Of a stretch of DNA of 64,000 nt, positions 61,135-64,000 are shown in pieces. Made by a program: the position numbers and the translations under genes. The stretch is from [Leptolyngbya] sp. JSC-1 (GTDB lineage: Bacteria > Cyanobacteriota > Cyanobacteriia > Elainellales > Elainellaceae): the NCBI GenBank assembly GCA_000733415.1, contig KL662191.1:1523028-1587027 (forward strand), given 5' to 3'. The notes beneath the pieces are model-generated. The model made no database searches and was not told the origin of the DNA. It worked only from the letters and a program-made list of their open reading frames with translations. Every line of letters starts with the position of its first letter. The first letter of the stretch is position 1.

Positions 61135-63737
61135 TAAAGAGTAGGAGATTCGCAGCGAGCCGAATTGGGGAAGTTCAGCATTTCTCCCAGCGAGAAACAG
61201 ACAAATGGGTTCTCTGGAACAGGCGGCGATCCTCCAGCCACCCAGAGCAGCAGTTTATCTGGATCATAGAGTCCCTGTCGCAGGGAACCGTTGCCACCCG
61301 GACTGGCATCATCGTCGAAGACCTCTAGGGGAGTGACTTCTAAGGTATCGGGATTGACCCGGTCCCGTCCGATGCGCACCATCCCCGCTGGGTCGAGGTT
61401 GCCATAGAGCGAGCTAATGCCATCGGGTTCCATGAGCTGGGAAAACCGCCTGAAGCGGGTGAGGCTCGATTCGCTGATCGGGAACCGCTGCCGGTCAAAC
61501 ATTTCTTCCAGCACGATGTGATTGGTGACATAGAGGACATCGTTCTCCTGGAGTTCTCGCACGCCCAGGTTTCTGCCGGTAAACTCAAACACACCTGCCT
61601 CCCTGGATTTGCCGTCGGTGATCATCACCAAATCGGCATGAACACGGGGCTGGGTTTCCATGATCTGGCGGGCTTCGGCAAAGCTCGTGGCCGTTTTGAG
61701 CACTTGTCCCAGGATCTGCACATTGCTGCGGCCCTGCATCGACAGTTCACCGGGGCCGGGATGGACTGTATCGAGTCCCAGAGTGATGCCGGCCACGTTC
61801 AAGCCCCAGTTGGGCCAAACCACGCCGGGATAGGTGATAAACACATGGGGCAAACCGTCGTTGGGCTGGCGGATAAACACAACCGGATTGTAAATGATGT
61901 AGTTGATCGGTTTTTGGTCGTTATCCAGCGTACTGCCGTGATAGAGGCGGCCATCCGCGGTAGCTTCTCCGGTGGCAACCCACTGGCTACAGCCATCCCA
62001 GAACAGAATATCGGGCAGCGTGCTGGCAAAAATTTCCTGATAGACATCGCCATAGGCCAACACGAGGCAGGCATCCATTGTCATGCCAATGTCTTGCGTT
62101 GCATCGGCCAAACCCCGGCACTCTTCTACTTTTTCTGGATAGGAGCGCAGGGCAGACAACCGACCGAGGGCCAGTCCCCTGCCGGCAAATCGAAGTGCCC
62201 CAATAATGTCGCTGCCCAGAGAGGCGATCTCGTCATGCAGGTACTGTCCATGCTGATAGCCCATCTCATAGGAGCTACCCTGCAACCACACGACTTTGAT
62301 CACGCCGTAGTCTTGGCGATGGGGTGCAACCGGCTGCCAGTTAGGAGGTAAAAACTGGGCGATCTGGTCGGGCGAAATCGTGGGAGCAGGTGGCAGAACG
62401 ACCTCCGCAGCGCTATCTGGATCGCAGGTACAGAGATTTTCAGCAGCCGAAGCTTGCAGTTCTACCAGCCAATCTTCCAGACTGAGGACGGCCCCCCGGA
62501 CACCGCCACTGGCTTGAAAGCGGCTGGCATTGCGTCCAAGGCGGGCCAGTCGTACCCCGTCAAGATGAACCTCACGGGTCGGATACTGTTGCAAAATCTC
62601 CAGCAGCGACAGGCGGTTGTCATTGGTGGCGAATAGGCTCGCGGCTCGCAGGGCTTGAATATTGGCCGTCTTGGATGGCGTATGCAGGTATTTCCCGACC
62701 TGGTAGAGCAAAAATTCACCCAGTAAGTTATTCAGGGTTTTATCTAAAAAGCTGGGGCTGACAGTAACCTCCTGCTTGAGGGCCGTGCGCACGGCTTCTG
62801 GATTCACTCCGGCTACGTTGAAGAAGAATTGCCAACCTCTGGGAAGTGCACCAGTTTCGGTAAAGCGAGTCAGCTCTTGCAGCGACATTGAGCGGCCCAG
62901 TGGCCCAAACTGAATCACCAGACGTTTGTTGGCTAAGTCTGGTGTGGTGCTGGGTCTGAGCCGATTGGTGAGCGGGGCTAGCAGAGAGGGAGCCGTTCCG
63001 CTAGGCGTTGCTTCGTTTCCAGGCAGGCGGTTTCGGATAGCATCGCGAGTGGCCGCGTTTGCCGCTTGAGCTGGGTTTGGAGGTGCAGCGGCAGTATTAG
63101 ATTCAGTATTAGATTCAGTATTCGCCGTTGTATTGACGGAAATATTACAGTCACAGACTAGTTCTGGAAGCAAGGCTTCTGCTGTTTTCAAGATTGGTTC
63201 AATGCGCGTCACCAGTAAATTCACGTCGGTATAAACTTGACCTAATCGGCTGACTTCTAGCCGTACTTCACCTTTGGGATAGTTTTGCAGAATTTCGAGA
63301 ATCGAAAAGGAGCGATCGGTTTTGAAGGTTTTGGCAAAGGCCAGTCGCAGTGGCTCCAGATCCTCGCGCCCCAAGGAATCGCCGACAATTTTGTTGATTT
63401 GTAGCAGGGTAAAGTCAGACGAAATTGCCTGGAATTGTTCGGGAGGGGTGATTTCGGTCGTTAGCCAGCGCTTGACATCGGCTGGTTTCTGTTCGCTGTC
63501 TTGCCAAAACTGCTGGAGTGCCGGTGAGGTGTCCTGATCTGCTACAAAGGCTTGCAGTTCGGTTAAGGAAACCGGCAGCTTTAGATCGCGAGATTGCAGC
63601 AGAACGGTTGTTGAGGCATGGACAGGAGCAATCAGAAACAACAGACTGAGTCCCAGACCGATCAATAAATAAATGCCTGAGCGTCTGAGGCGAGTAGTAA
63701 GGCGGAAGAAAATAGTGAGTAGGCTAAGGAATATCAT
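61134..63737 (-). CDS. Exported fusion: two DUF1400 domains plus C45 (acyl-CoA:6-APA acyltransferase-like) hydrolase
   Basis: 867 residues. Signal anchor (IYLLIGLGLSLLFLIAPVHA). DUF1400 copy 1, about 45-200 (LKLPVSLTELQAFVADQDTS, ILEILQNYPKGEVRLEVSRL); linker rich in Asn/Thr/Ala; copy 2, about 265-435 (RLVIQFGPLGRSMSLQELTR, LLEILQQYPTREVHLDGVRL). C-terminal C45 Ntn-hydrolase, about 475-850: SSYEMGYQHGQYLHDEI, nucleophile Cys583 in WDGCSQWVATGEATADGR, and ITYPGVVWPNWGLNVAGITL. C45 proteins self-cleave before the Cys and hydrolyse or transfer amide-linked acyl groups; DUF1400 normally precedes alpha/beta hydrolases, so this combination is unusual. Confidence 0.85.
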   Translation of the reverse strand: MIFLSLLTIFFRLTTRLRRSGIYLLIGLGLSLLFLIAPVHASTTVLLQSRDLKLPVSLTELQAFVADQDTSPALQQFWQDSEQKPADVKRWLTTEITPPEQFQAISSDFTLLQINKIVGDSLGREDLEPLRLAFAKTFKTDRSFSILEILQNYPKGEVRLEVSRLGQVYTDVNLLVTRIEPILKTAEALLPELVCDCNISVNTTANTESNTESNTAAAPPNPAQAANAATRDAIRNRLPGNEATPSGTAPSLLAPLTNRLRPSTTPDLANKRLVIQFGPLGRSMSLQELTRFTETGALPRGWQFFFNVAGVNPEAVRTALKQEVTVSPSFLDKTLNNLLGEFLLYQVGKYLHTPSKTANIQALRAASLFATNDNRLSLLEILQQYPTREVHLDGVRLARLGRNASRFQASGGVRGAVLSLEDWLVELQASAAENLCTCDPDSAAEVVLPPAPTISPDQIAQFLPPNWQPVAPHRQDYGVIKVVWLQGSSYEMGYQHGQYLHDEIASLGSDIIGALRFAGRGLALGRLSALRSYPEKVEECRGLADATQDIGMTMDACLVLAYGDVYQEIFASTLPDILFWDGCSQWVATGEATADGRLYHGSTLDNDQKPINYIIYNPVVFIRQPNDGLPHVFITYPGVVWPNWGLNVAGITLGLDTVHPGPGELSMQGRSNVQILGQVLKTATSFAEARQIMETQPRVHADLVMITDGKSREAGVFEFTGRNLGVRELQENDVLYVTNHIVLEEMFDRQRFPISESSLTRFRRFSQLMEPDGISSLYGNLDPAGMVRIGRDRVNPDTLEVTPLEVFDDDASPGGNGSLRQGLYDPDKLLLWVAGGSPPVPENPFVCFSLGEMLNFPNSARCESPTL

Positions 63738-63789
63738 CTTGAATTTCAGATTCTAGATTATTTTAGAGCTTGTTTGTAAACAAGGGTTA

Positions 63790-64000
63790 GGATCTCCCTG
63801 AATCCCCCTAAACCCCTGCGGGGATGCGCCTTCGGCTTAGAATAAGGGGGGCTTCAGAGATTTGGTTATGTGCTCCACACAGGCTGCGCCTACGGTTCCC
63901 TCTTTAAGGCTACGGTGTCCAAGTCAAAGATCCCCCCTAACCCCCCTTAAATAAAGGGGGGAACTGTAGGCGCAGCCATACCAATCAGGGATTGAAGTCC
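63790..64000. repeat. Dispersed palindromic repeat, copy B (runs to the right edge)
   Basis: 63800-63850 (AATCCCCCTAAACCCCTGCG, GGATGCGCCTTCGGCTTAGA) is an inverted copy of 16508-16557; 63908-64000 (GGCTACGGTGTCCAAGTCAA, GATCCCCCCTAACC, ACCAATCAGGGATTGAAGTC) is a direct copy of the first half of the 16405-16560 element. Modules are therefore shuffled between copies. Confidence 0.8.

Overview
The window comes from a filamentous-type cyanobacterium of the Leptolyngbya/Pseudanabaena kind. The support is a phycocyanin operon with rod linkers, pcyA, a plant-type ferredoxin-dependent nitrite reductase, the ABC nitrate transporter nrtABCD, F1 genes as a separate atpD-atpC pair, Ycf33/DUF751, a few GCGATCGC (HIP1) octamers and many short intergenic tandem repeats. 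Genus is inferred from gene content only. No rRNA, tRNA, CRISPR array or intact transposon was found.

Layout. 1-9115: nitrate assimilation operon on the minus strand, nirA-nrtA-nrtB-nrtC-nrtD-narB (narB runs off the left edge), driven by a textbook NtcA-type promoter at 9074-9115; NirA carries a C-terminal [2Fe-2S] ferredoxin domain. 10-16.3 kb (plus strand): a HEAT-repeat protein, a DUF3445 haem-protein relative, a DUF938 methyltransferase, a secreted protein and atpD-atpC. 16.7-20.2 kb (minus strand): cpcB-cpcA-cpcC2-cpcC1-cpcD. 21.3-26.1 kb (plus strand): a GAF-PAS histidine kinase, a single-domain receiver, a four-domain REC-wHTH-HPt-REC regulator, and pcyA.

The most interesting locus is 20.2-26.1 kb. 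Kinase, receiver and four-domain regulator have the architecture of RcaE-RcaF-RcaC, the phosphorelay of type III complementary chromatic acclimation. The cpc operon upstream region holds an exact L box (TTGCACA-N4-TTGCACA, minus strand 20618-20601), the known RcaC binding site, and a 12/14 match in the same orientation lies 49 bases before the pcyA start. Sensor, relay, regulator, phycocyanin rod operon and the enzyme making its chromophore thus form one compact candidate light-colour module. The sensor keeps the bilin-binding Cys position but as Cys-Leu, and I could not confirm the residues reported for RcaE protochromic photochemistry.

26-47 kb is ordinary housekeeping and accessory material: prmC, a sigma-like protein with a DUF1822 partner, a subtilase, PsiE, 8-oxoguanine deaminase, small membrane and TPR proteins, a large PlsY-like/PEP-synthase-like fusion, a TnpA remnant, AtzG-AtzE and hisC. 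48-54 kb holds an EF-G-like GTPase, trpE and a Crp/Fnr regulator with an NtcA-like recognition helix. 54-56.6 kb is decayed: an AraC-family gene with a frameshift is cut off at its DNA-binding domain and joined to the 3' end of an ndhH copy. 56.6-64 kb (minus strand): DUF751-rbfA-GH3, a BrkB/YihY protein, a DUF3124 lipoprotein and a two-DUF1400/C45-hydrolase fusion, ending in a dispersed palindromic repeat also found at 16.4 kb.

Most intergenic regions contain direct repeats of 7-16 bases in 3-5 copies, each with its own unit, plus solo copies of a terminal-repeat-like sequence at 13.3, 20.8 and 60.5 kb.
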